Shown: in pieces, positions 51,832 to 61,367 of the stretch
Numbering within the stretch: the first letter of the stretch is position 1
Layout: each line of letters opens with the position of its first letter
DNA from: Adiantum capillus-veneris
Lineage: Eukaryota; Streptophyta; Polypodiopsida; Polypodiales; Pteridaceae
Assembly: GCA_014529385.2 (NCBI GenBank)
Contig: CM043967.1
Span: forward strand, 8,832,501-8,896,500
Reading direction: 5' to 3'
Length of the DNA stretch: 64,000 nucleotides
The notes under the pieces: model-generated
Databases searched by the model: none
What the model was told of the DNA's origin: nothing
Seen by the model: only the letters and a program-made list of their open reading frames with translations
Translations under genes and position numbers: made by a program

Positions 51832-52944
51832 ATGGAATCCACAGTGACTTGATGTAGCTCTTTGGAGCCAGGTGAGAGCATGGTTCATGATGCTCAAAGG
51901 AGTAGTTAAGCAATTGAGTCTGCTCTTTTCATACAGAATTTGGCTAGAGAAGTTTGTGCTTGAGAGTACACTAGAAGACTTCTATGCTTGATATATGTGT
52001 GGTAGCCAGGTTGGTGGGATTGCTAATCGTCCAACGCTAGATTTTCGGAAGCATGTATATCTTGGATTCCCATCATAAAATATATGTGATAACAGGAGAT
52101 ATCAGCATGTGTTATTGGCATGCAAGCGAGGTCGCTTGTTGTATTTCAAGGGTGGAGTGTGTCACCAGGAGGTGTATATTTCTTGTTGCCTTCTTTAAAT
52201 ATGTACTACATATTTTTATTTATATCATTTTTATTTGTTTTTCCCGGAACCCTTGAAAAGGTGCAAGTGGACATTGCATGGCCAGTGTGAAACGGCTGTG
52301 GCCGAACGGATTTCTCACATCGGGAGTCTAGGACGATCAGTCTGGGACTGGTTGGGCCAGTTAGCACTGAATTCTGATGCGCCAAATGGAATTTGGGCCA
52401 CTCAGCAAGTCACTTACAACTTTATAAGTTGGTGGGAACTAGGGAACTAACTCAAAAGAGGCAAACTGGACACATGGCAGTAGGAGAGCAACCTGCAAGT
52501 CAACACACACCTTCCAAAGACTCATCTTAAGAGGGGCACCCATTTTGAAAGTGGAGGCTGATTTTTAAACATTAAGTGCATTTACAGTGTGTGTGTGTGA
52601 GTAATGGGTGCAAGTTTCACAACTTTAATGGAAATCTTGCCTTCTCCTTTATCTCATGTAGCACGATGATTTGCTCTCGCACATCTCTCTCTCCCCTTTG
52701 TACATATGGTAATGCCCCACTAATTGGGCTACTCAAATGATCTTGTACAATTCTGAGGGCTTTGTGCGCGTTTGCCAAGGCAAGAGCCTTTTGAACAGGA
52801 ACCGGATTAGCTAATTGCTAATTCGCCATAGGTACACTTAGTTCCATCGCGAAAGATTGCGAAAGTTTTCTGGCGTGAAAACTCGTCCAAACCACAGGAG
52901 GATTGTCCATTGCGTGCGGGAGCCCTTGGGACATGCGTAGACGC
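51832..52944. other. Unassigned, possible LTR of the chromovirus
   Basis: Contains TGTGTCACCAGG after 'aagggtggag' near 52157, which resembles a polypurine tract and LTR start, and a (TG)n run near 52590. No match to 46371-46910 is seen. No genes. Confidence 0.4.
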
Positions 52945-53879
52945 GGTACGCCGGGTAACAATAAAAACGCTGCTGGTTGAAAAACGCTGATGATCAAGGC
53001 TGAAAATGTTGAGGGATCTACTGAGAAATGCTAGAGAGGATGGGGGCACTGCTGGTTTGCTGCAAGTGATTCTAATCCTCTAGGTCTTCTCCTTCTTCCA
53101 GCGCCCCAAGGGCTCCTTATATATGTGCAAAAGGCTGGGTCGAGCAAGCTCCCCAACAGCCCAGGTAATTAAAAAGTCAATTATTAATAAATTGATTTAT
53201 AAGAGGTGGTTCACACGCGGTCAGGAACTGGGTTCCTATGCGATGAAAATTCTCATGCTAGGTACTGGGTACCGATGCTAATGATCATGGGTTGTGCAAT
53301 CAAAGGTATGCAGTTACCCTAAGTGCCTGGACATCATAGCTACATGGAACGGGAACGGGGGGCTCCAGGACATTTCCGGAAAGGGGGGTCGTCGGGGTGG
53401 CAGAACGGGAACGGAGGCCGGAACGGTAGCCTTGAGGAAAAGGGAGAGAGAGAGGGAGAGAGAGCCTTGAGGGAGAGGGTGAGGTAGAGAGCTTGAGAGA
53501 GAGAGGATTTAAAGCCCTTCTTTATATATGAGAGGATAGAAATAACACCCCCCCAAAAGTTCAAAAAACCTGTCCCAAACTGTCATTTTTTAAAACTTTG
53601 GTGCTCCGGATTTGCCGTTCTGTGTTCCGGATGCTGTTCCAGTTATGCTTGGGAAAGGAACGGCGTTCCGGTCCCGTTCCCGTTTTGAGGAGGCGCCAGG
53701 CTTGGGAACGCGTTCCGGGAACGGGAGGCCCCGTTCCGCCCGTTCCCTGCTACATTGCTGGACATGCACGTCCTGCGTACAGGCTCACAAAGGTGCTAGA
53801 ACACTTCCTAGGCTACCTACACCCTAGAAGTAGGTACAACTTGTCCACATGCACATAGGGTTATATGTGCATGTGACAT
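52945..53879 (-). repeat. LTR type E fragment with a hAT MITE
   Basis: From 'acgccgggtaa' onward it matches the 3' LTR of E3 (25233-25763), including 'cttatatatgtgcaaaaggc' and 'ggctcacaaaggtgc', and ends GCATGTGACA. It is interrupted by the MITE at 53335-53757 and joined directly to an LTR D fragment. Confidence 0.8.
53335..53757. mobile_element. hAT-type MITE, 423 bp
   Basis: Flanked by a perfect 8-bp duplication CTGGACAT (53327-53334 and 53758-53765). The homologous LTR at 25.66 kb has a single 'gcctggacatgcacg', giving the empty site. Ends are imperfect inverted repeats (left CATAGCTACATGGAACGGGA, right reverse complement CAATGTAGCAGGGAACGGGC), rich in 'gttcccg'. No transposase frame. 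Confidence 0.85.
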
Positions 53880-54827
53880 TCTAGATAGGAGTGTCTAGAA
53901 TCCTAGGAGGACTAGTACCAGCAATTTTGTGAGCTTGTTCGGAGGACTTGCATGTTTGGACGAGTCCATTAGATTAGGTTTTCTAGTTTTTGAAACCTCT
54001 TGATCAATGGTTTGTACACGCCTTGACAGATGTTATTACACTACGATATCTCGAATGACGTGCATGTAGTTTTAGGTTAGAGGAATCCAACCACTTCCTG
54101 CGCTAAGCGGATTTTTGGGTGGGCAGATGTGCGATAGTTTCACTTGGAAATTGACCCCCTGGCCAAACTTCTTGATAAATTATTGTTACGATTTATTTTG
54201 TTGGATCTGGTGGACAATTTGCCCTACCTAAGCCTAAGGGAGTTTATAACTCAAAATTTAGCCCTATAAAGGGAATTGAGCAACCAAGCATTTGAACAAG
54301 TTGCAGATTACCTAGCGCTAGCAGAAGAGCAGCCTAGCGGTACCTGTTTTCAGATCAGTCTCAACGTTTTGCTGGAAATCACCAGATCAGCACCAACGTT
54401 TTCAGATCAGCAACCAGTGTTTTCAGATTTCAGCCCCTTTCCGTCGCCGGAAACGGTTTGATCTGCCTTTGCGATCTCCCCGTTGCGGTCCCCTCCGCCA
54501 TTCCCTCACTGACGTTGAGTGTTCCATTGCTGTCCATCATTTGGCAATGTCGAGATCTGCATTTTCATCCCTTCATTCCTCTCACATCTGGAGCGCAATT
54601 CAGCCCTGACTCTACCCCTTTGTGGCCATCCACAATCGCACATCGAGAAGGATCCAAAGGTGCTTCAAATCAGCCCCGGAGGTGTCTCGTCTTGAGGAGT
54701 TACGGCGGTGACAACCATCATTCGAGTGAGTAGAGTCTGCACTTGAGGTATTGCATGTGTGTCCGCATCGGCAATGGTGTGGGGGGCCCTTGAGAGGGTT
54801 GGTTGGGACCCCATCAAGTGTCATTCT

Positions 54828-54882
<55 letters not shown>

Positions 54883-55043
54883 TCTACACATCTCTACCAT
54901 GCTTTCTCATTCCCTCTCTTCAGGGAAAAGCAAAAGGAACCATCATTCATTCTAAAGCAATCACTAACGCAAGGAAGAAAGAAAAGGATTTGTGGAAGTG
55001 TAAAACCTAGAGTTTCACCATTTTAATTCCGCTGCACCTGACA
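53880..55043 (+). repeat. LTR D fragment in a TL29 intron
   Basis: Matches the element D LTR (from about 17220 and, past its inserts, 18442-18869 and 23395-23828), lacking the first ~75 bp. It ends GCACCTGACA at 55043. It preserves both empty insertion sites. Just 26 bp later the first visible TL29 exon begins, so it is either a solo LTR or a truncated copy in the intron. Confidence 0.82.
54835..54877. repeat. (TC)n microsatellite
   Basis: About 20 TC units at the position homologous to 23637-23676. Confidence 0.9.
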
Positions 55044-55069
55044 ACTGGCTTTGTCTTTGTTGAGTGTAG

Positions 55070-56128
55070 GTAGCATACAGGAAAAGTTAAGGGTGTTTGT
55101 GAAGGTAAGAACCGTCTTATTCATGTAAATGATTTTGTGATAAGTAATCTCTACTATGAAGCTGTCTATTCGACTTGATGAAGAATATTGCTCATAATCC
55201 ATATAGGAGAACCAGAGCCTGATTCCTTCTCTACTGCAACTAGCGCTAAATGATGCATCAACTTACAATAAGGTGCATATGTCTGCCCTGTGTCCAATGA
55301 GCCTGAGCTCACTGTTTGTGACTCCTCTTAACGTTTGGTCTGTCTCAAATCATGTGCTTTGTTACCAGGCATCAAAATCTGGTGGACCCAATGGATCGAT
55401 CTACTTCAGGTATGCTGGGGGTGAAACGGGCAGGGGCTTTTTCATGCTTAATATGAGCCTGGTCTTGGATGGATTTGCAGCGCAGAGTTGAATCGCCCAG
55501 AGAACAAGGATCTAGCTGGAGTGGTTCAAATGCTGGAAATCTTAAAGAAAGACATTGATAGTGCTTCACCGGGAGGACCAATTACATGGGCCGATTTGGT
55601 TCAAATTGCAGGTAAGCTGTGATAAAAGTTGCAGTTCAGCTGTAAATTGGGATAATTGTTTTGTCGGTCATGGCTATGAAAATGGACAGCTGTGGGTGCT
55701 CACATAATTTTCTGCAAAACATGATAAAGAGAAGGCTCACCTATCAGTGTTTGTTACTTTGAGGATTCTTTTTGTTATTTTACAGGACAATCAGCGATAA
55801 AGAGAGTTTTTCTTAATGCCGCCATCAAAAAATGCGGTGGGAATGTACAGAAAGGGGAAACTCTGTATTCAGCATATGGCTCTAGTGGACAGGCGAGATA
55901 CTCCCTTCTGGCTGAATGTCCAAGAATTGGTGCTATATTGAGTTTTCAGAAACTGAAAGACTGATTTTTCCCTGAAAAATGGATTTGCAGTGGGGACAAT
56001 TTGACAAGCAGCTTGGTCGCTCTCAAGCTACAGAACCCGACCCAGAGGGTAGAGTGCTTTTCTGGGATCAAGCGCCAATAGCCGATATCAAGGCAAAGTT
56101 TGATCAACTAGGCTTCAAGCCACGGCAG
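55070..56128 (+). CDS. TL29: TL29/APX4-like thylakoid-lumen peroxidase-family protein, internal exons
   Basis: Six exons in consistent phase: about 55070-55104 (start uncertain), 55207-55272, 55369-55409, 55481-55611, 55786-55892 and 55991-56128. They encode SIQEKLRVFVK, ENQSLIPSLLQLALNDASTY, ASKSGGPNGSIYF, SAELNRPENKDLAGVVQML, GGPITWADLVQIAG, QSAIKRVFLNAAIKKCGGNV, TLYSAYGSSGQ and WGQFDKQLGRSQATEPDPEG. This is the plant TL29 series. The distal-His position of ascorbate peroxidases is Asn (LALNDAS), as in TL29, which belongs to the class I peroxidase family but is reported to lack ascorbate peroxidase activity. Introns are GT-AG except the fifth, which starts GC (after CAG at 55892). The N-terminal transit-peptide exons and the C-terminal exons after PRQ are not found, probably because transposon-filled introns push them outside. 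Confidence 0.88.
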
Positions 56129-56360
56129 GTACTACTTAAGACAGCTCTTGCTTAATTTTCTAGATATATTTACTAGAAGGTTTTCTGCTTAACTTTCTGT
56201 ATGTATTAAATGGAAGGCTGGTTTAATTAGGAACCTTCTTGAAAGATTGCAGAAATTTGTGCGTACTAAACTTTATTCTGACATCTCCATATCTGAAGGA
56301 AATACCCCCACTTCTTGGACTTTGTAGCTGTTTTGGAAGGGTACAATGAGCGGGAGAGAA

Positions 56361-56365
<5 letters not shown>

Positions 56366-56407
<42 letters not shown>
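56366..56407. repeat. (GA)n microsatellite
   Basis: About 20 GA units followed by a GAA run. Confidence 0.9.
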
Positions 56408-56410
<3 letters not shown>

Positions 56411-56514
56411 AGAAGAAGAAGAAGAGAGTTTTACGTTGTAGGAAATTATCCCAAGATACCTTAAAGATCTCCGAAGAGAGAGAGACTCTACTGAAACAAC
56501 CAACTGAGCAATGA

Positions 56515-56650
56515 ATCAATGATTTACAATGGGGGCAAGGTGGTGCTTATATACTCATTTTAGCAAATTTCCCTACCCAGATTTTGACAAATAAGTAAAA
56601 TAAATGCCTAAAGTCAAAATAATTATTGGGATCACATTGGCTATTCACTT
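56515..56650. repeat. Repeat flanking the PLE, left copy
   Basis: 'tttacaatgggggcaaggtg' and the following ~125 bp recur at 60808-60916 in the same orientation ('ccctacccaga', 'tttgacaaataagtaaa', 'atcacattggct'). The two copies bracket the PLE. Confidence 0.8.
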
Positions 56651-57339
56651 GAGATGCTATAACTCTTAACAACTTCTTTGCAGGTCATAGTGGACATATG
56701 TAGGAAGACCAAGTCGATGTGAACACATCACGTCCAAACAATCTTGTAATTTTGGCTGTATCATGAATGATTGTGTAGAGCTTCTTTTCGTCTTGATTTT
56801 TGTTTGTTTGTTTGTGTGTGTGTGTGTTCTTTTTCTGTTTTTTTGTTTTGTTTGTTTGTTTTCTTTTTTTTTTTCCTGGTTGTGAGAAAGTTATAAATAT
56901 AACTTTGTAGAATGCATGTTTTTAATAAATAATGGTTTCTCTTAAAACTCTTAAAAAATAAAAATAATATTTAAATTGGAGCCCTTTGGATCAAGGGTTT
57001 CTTATGTGGTTTCGTGAAATATCTCTTGTGAGAGGAGAGGTTGAGTAGTGATTCTAGCAAGGGATCACGGGCACTCGATTGCTCGCTATTGGCGATGATC
57101 TTTTGAGTGTAGCAAGCAGCCTTGTTTAAGGACCTCACTGCTTGGTAGTAGCCCGACTATACAAATGAGGGGTGTGGTTAGCACCAGTCTAGCCTTAGGA
57201 TCTCTAGCCTTGAGGCGGGTGTTGATATGAAATATTGACCTTACTACAAAAATGAAAAACACTTCTACTTCTTGAGCTTCGACCAACAATGTTGATGACT
57301 CGCTGGTACGTCTTTTTGACCCTTCTTTCTTTTATACCT
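56651..57339. other. PLE upstream region
   Basis: T-rich at 56790-56880 ('tttgtttg' repeats), then ordinary sequence. No gene motifs. It may include the 5' untranslated part of the PLE. Confidence 0.4.
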
Positions 57340-57577
57340 CTCAAGTTATTTATGCTATTTATGTATTCATGATAGTTCTATGATGTATGTTGGCCAAACC
57401 TTTCGAACTGCTTTTGTCCGTTTTCGGGAACACGTAAGAGAAGCGAGAAAAGTTCAAATTAAGAGCACCGTTAGTGAAAGTGTGAAGCCCCTGTATACGG
57501 CAATAGCAAAACATGGCTTTGAGTCTATCCGTTGTTTTCCTATTGAGCACATAGAGAGTATTTTCTTCTTTACGTAA
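57340..57577 (+). pseudogene. GIY-YIG endonuclease-like module
   Basis: VIYAIY (the GIY strand) lies at about 57345 in one frame. After a short shift comes MMYVGQTFRTAFVRFREHVR, matching the YIG...T....R...H pattern with the catalytic Arg and downstream His. SESVKPLYTAIAKHGFESI follows, matching the usual 'LY.aI.kyG...f' tail, then IEHIES near the position of the catalytic Glu. This module nicks DNA for target-primed reverse transcription in PLEs. Confidence 0.78.
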
Positions 57578-57605
57578 AAATAAGACAATTTACCATAAGA
57601 AACCT

Positions 57606-58627
57606 ATGCTTTGGCGAAGGCATCTTAAACCCGAGTTAGTTCTCCCTTCAAGTCAGTCTAAAAGAACTTGGATTCCTAAAGGTTCTTGTTCAGATCCACC
57701 TTCTATCCCTAAAATTAATTTAGTCGTCTTATACAACACTATTTCTAGTAGAATACAAGGTCTCCCTAGGGCTTCAATCTCTAGACTTGAGAGTGATGGC
57801 CCTTCTAACCATAGAAATTTTTCTTATAGGGATTTCAAACGGAGACTGATTTACCTATCTAGAGCCATGGAGTTGGGTTCTTTTTCTTATAAATTATTCG
57901 AAAGGTATAATATAAGGATCCTATTTAAGCTCTTGTGTACCCTTGAGAACTACTCTTATGAAGGTTTGGAGCCAAGAGAGTCTCATAGTACTCAACTTTA
58001 GGCAAATTTCTGAAGTCCAAGTATCCTACTCTGAAAAATCCCTTGGTTGGAAAGAAAGATTTGTTGATAACTATCTTTACCTCCCCTGACTTATACAAGA
58101 TTGGATTAAGCTCTATTTTGAGATCTCAAGAAGCTTTGGATGCTCTCCCTCCTTGTGTGAGAAATGTATGGAACCATCCCATCGTAGCTTTCAAATATGT
58201 GAACTTTAGGACAAAAAGCTTTCAACTATAGTGACATTGGACATAATCTTAAAAATCAAGAAAGATAGCAATCTCACGTATTGATTGCCCTTGTAGTAAA
58301 ACAACCTTTTCTTCTTACATAAATGGAGCTTTGGGTCATGTAGTTAGTGCCGATTGTTTTATTCTTTCTTCGGATTCCTTGAAAGATCTTTTCTCAAGAG
58401 GTACTAAATATAGGCTCCCTTCCTCAAATGACTCTTGCCTTCTCGAAGCCATAGAGAAAGGAATTTTTAGTTTCGTAGTAAAGTTTGAGGAGTCTTTAGG
58501 AGTTCAAGGTGTTTTTACCCATTGGAAGTCTGTAGTCCTCAAGAAAGCTTCTTTGAAGTTAGCATCTTGCTCTAGGAGCATTTCTTCAGGAAGGAATAGC
58601 TTAGGAAATGTCATCATGATTTTGTAA
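57606..58627 (+). pseudogene. PLE linker and pre-RT region
   Basis: Frames at 57606-58001, 58043-58231 and 58331-58627. Landmarks: IDCPCSKTTFSSYINGALGH, VVSADCFILSSDSLKDLFSR and GTKYRLPSS. The last two match the H-V-V-T-x-D-x-x-I...L+.L...GP.YR segment I know from N-terminal-GIY-YIG PLE proteins. The basic part before it (LSRAMELGSFSYKLFERYNI) is of unknown role. Confidence 0.7.
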
Positions 58628-58629
58628 TC

Positions 58630-59440
58630 TCTTACGTAGATAAGTGCTCTGATAACTTTGTTGTTACGTGCAAAAAGTTCTATTTAGAATGCTTGTTAGG
58701 TGAAATAAACTCTCAGATTTGCGATGATTTTGATCTTTCGATGCAAGAGGTTATCTTGAAACATAAAGATTTTTGTAAGTCTTTTGGTTTCAAGTGCCAT
58801 CCTAAATCACCTTTTTTATATACCGTTTGGAAGTTCCACAAAAACCCTATAAAGCCTAGATTTATAGCTGCTTCTTGTAACACCTCTTTGGCAGAGGTTT
58901 CCAAATGGCTTAGTTATTGTTTCAAAGCCATTTACGTAGCGTAAATGAATTGTGGAAAAATCTGCTAAAAGAAGCAGACGTACCTACCGATTCAAGTTGG
59001 ATTTTAAATGATTCAGTAGACGTGATTCCTGTTAAAAAGTTTTTGAACTCTTCAGGAAGCCTTAAGGAGAAACCTTCTCCTTTATGTCTCCAAACTTTTG
59101 ACTTTACAACGCTATATACGAAGCTAAATTTGGAGGACCTTAAATTTAGAGTGAAGTCTCTTATTTCAAAAGGTTTTGCATACAAGCTTGAGAAGGATAG
59201 GTACAAGGCATTGCTAGTAGAAAAGTCAACCTTGAACTTTGACTTCTTATGGTTAAAGAGTAAGAATGTAGATGTAGACAAAGGAAGAAAGAGATTCACC
59301 AGGATTGTAGATGACATTGACATCATATCTTGCTTAGATTTTCTTTTGGACAATTTATATATAACTGTCGGTGACTCTCTTCTCAAGCAAAAAATTGGTA
59401 TCCCTATGGGTACCAAATTGTGTTGTTTCTCTTGCTAATT
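58630..59440 (+). pseudogene. PLE reverse transcriptase, N-terminal and palm part
   Basis: VDKCSDNFVVTCKKFY, then CHPKSPFLYTVWKFHKNPIK with PRFIAASCNTSLAEVSKWLS (PLE finger motif, compare P.LY...K.HK.P...R.I.....), a shift near 58935, LQTFDFTTLYTKLNLEDLKF (motif A, compare DV..LYT.IP), and QKIGIPMGTKLCC (motif B, compare G..MG...AP). Frame 58917-59438 covers the second half. Confidence 0.85.
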
Positions 59441-59995
59441 TCTATCTTTTTACTTATGAGTTTGATTTTATGGAGCGTCTTGTCTTGCTAACACTTGCCC
59501 AATATTTTTGCACAAGTTATGCAATGTAAGCTTTGTAGGTGATCTTTTTGTTCCTGACGTTCATTCTTGTCAAAATTTTATGTACTTAAATTTGAGTCTG
59601 TAGGTGGAGGAATTTATCCTAAGGAGTTTTGTGAACTTAACTGTACCACAAATAGTGATTGTTGTGCCTTTTGAGACCTTAAGATTTTTCAGACTCCCTT
59701 GGGATTAGAAGTAGATATCTATGATAAGCGCCTGGAACCAGAATATGCAAATCTAAATATCATCCGTATGCCTCACGTTTCTTTGAACATTTTCTTTTAG
59801 CTAAGTACGATGTCATTTTCTCTCAACTATTTAGATTTTCTCGTCTTTGTTCTAGTAAATCTGCTTTTGTTGTTCAATCTTGCCATCTTATTTCCTTACT
59901 CGTTGAGAACATCTTATTTCTTTACTTGTTGAGAAAGGATACTTATTCAAAAGAATCATGAAAAACGTTCGTTCATTTTGCATCATAGTAAGTTT
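59440..59995 (+). pseudogene. PLE reverse transcriptase, C-terminal part
   Basis: Readable over several frames: a YEFDFMERL segment, SFVGDLFV (motif C, with Gly where the first Asp of Y-x-D-D is expected), GGIYPKEFCELNCTTNS, VDIYDKRLEPEYANLNIIRM, YDVIFSQLFRFSRLCSSKSA and KGYLFKRIMKN. These match the PLE order (L.LN, DKR..F, SQ..RF.R.C, L..+GY). The altered motif C and stops show the copy is inactive. Confidence 0.78.
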
Positions 59996-60129
59996 ATTTT
60001 TAATGTTTCTTCCTTTGGAATGTTCAAGATAATCAGTAGTAACTTTAATAAAAGTGGGGAGCTTAAAAGCCCACTTACTGTTTGACTTAGTAACACATTG
60101 TTTTATTGTTTTGACCTCTAGCGCCTCTA

Positions 60130-60470
60130 GTATTTTTACTCTAGCTTGACAAATGCAGCAATGCTAGCCTTTATCATGGCTAAGTATGCCCATCACCTCC
60201 GGAGGGTGATAGAAACTCAGCTTGTTGGTTTGGTAGAGTATGTTCAAAGCATGAATGACCTCTATACAAACCTACACCTACTCTTGGGCACTTATGTCAT
60301 GAGTAGGGATGTCATAGTTGTTGTCCAAGCTATGCATGATAAAGGTGATAATCTTATTCTTCCTGTTTGGACGAGCAACGAAGTTAAGGTCACATATAGT
60401 CAAGTTTGGATCTTTGCTCTTCATAGGTTTGTAGTCGTATTCATTTTTCGATTTCGTATTTAGCTTTTGT
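60130..60470 (+). other. PLE 3' region related to the 488-bp repeats
   Basis: Aligns in order with the repeat units at 17.6-18.4 and 27.3-28.7 kb: 'tatcatggctaagtatgccc' with 'tcattatggctgagtctgcc', the 'cctccggag' palindrome, 'gaaactcag', 'ctacacctactcttgggcac' with 'ctacacccactattgggcac', 'gggatgtc' and 'ctatgcatg'. Similarity is roughly 70-75% by eye in the best blocks. A 105-codon frame here has no known domain. Confidence 0.72.
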
Positions 60471-60807
60471 GAGGACTTCAAGAATTTGTTCGTTTAGAAG
60501 TTGTTGTGTGATGTTTGATTTCTAGGATTAAGTTTTTAAGATGTTTTATTCTTTTTTGTTTAAAGTTCAGTACTTGTTTTAAGCCAAGTAAGCTACGTCA
60601 ACTTATTTTGTGCATGTCTTTTCTAAAAACATTTGTAAGTTAATAATGTTTTGTTTTATCTATTTTTGTTTCGTAGCAAATAAAGTGATTTAGTTTAGTT
60701 GTTTTTTTTTCCCCTTTTGTTGTGTCCCTTGCTTTTATAGTTTTACGAGTGCTTTATTCCCTCTTATAATTTGTGAGTTTAGACTATTCTAAACTTATGA
60801 AGGTATA

Positions 60808-60916
60808 TATTTACAATGGGGGCAAGGTGGTGTTTATATACCTACCTTAGAAAATTGCCCTACCCAGACTTTGACAAATAAGTAAAGTCAAAATAAATAT
60901 TGAAATCACATTGGCT
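60808..60916. repeat. Repeat flanking the PLE, right copy
   Basis: Same orientation as the copy at 56515-56650. It is cut at 'ggctttag' by the LINE 3' fragment. Confidence 0.8.
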
Positions 60917-61367
60917 TTAGTCAGCAGGATGATTGTGATACAGGAGGGCCCGCTGACACTCCAACCCACCACAGAGCTTGTTTCTCATGAGTGGAGCAGA
61001 GATAGAGAGTGTTTGTTGGGAGCTCATCTGTAGCCTAACACTATGGTTCTTCAGGAGATCCAGTTGCTTCCGCATCTTTGAGGCTTGATCCATCCCACCG
61101 GTGGAGACTGTACGTGACATTTGGCTACAGCTAGTCCATACACTTAGGGGCGAGTTTGAGAGACTTCAAGGCAGCTCCGACCACATGCGGGAGGGCCGCA
61201 AAGCCTTACGACTTTGGCGATCATGGCGCTTCTTCACCATAGTTCATGGCCCTTTTCATTGGGAGAGTCTCCCCACGTTTTGATGTAGCCCTCTCTAGCA
61301 AGGGCAGATTGTAGCCCATTGGGAGTTTTCTTAACTAATAGAAGGATCTTTTTCTTGCAAAAAAAGA
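60917..61367 (+). mobile_element. 5'-truncated LINE copy
   Basis: Matches the end of the LINE at 42390-42917 with diverged blocks ('ggatgat.gtgat.cagg', 'gagagacttca.ggcagctccgac', 'aactaatagaaggatctttt') and ends in A7. 5' truncation is usual for LINE copies. Confidence 0.85.

Larger units (their letters stand above)
57340..60470 (+). mobile_element. Penelope-like element with upstream GIY-YIG
   Basis: Plus-strand order: GIY-YIG endonuclease-like module (57340-57577), linker with basic and serine-rich frames (57606-58231), a CPC...GHVV...L.DLFSRG.KYR segment (58270-58420), a VDKCSDNFVVTCKKFY segment (about 58630), RT (58690-59990) and a 3' region (60130-60470) related to the 488-bp repeats. 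Stops and shifts are frequent. Most known PLEs carry GIY-YIG after RT. A distinct clade with it before RT has been described from green algae, a spike moss, protists and animals. The order here fits that clade. Confidence 0.82.

Noticed and set aside
57380-57577. GIY-YIG as the C-terminal end of an upstream PLE
   Set aside because: No RT remnants are seen in the 1.2 kb upstream (TL29 intron and repeats), and the linker segments after it match the permuted PLE layout. Kept as a stated refutation test.
60146-60463. 105-codon frame after the PLE RT as a real gene
   Set aside because: The homologous repeat units do not keep this frame open, so conservation is at DNA level, not protein level.
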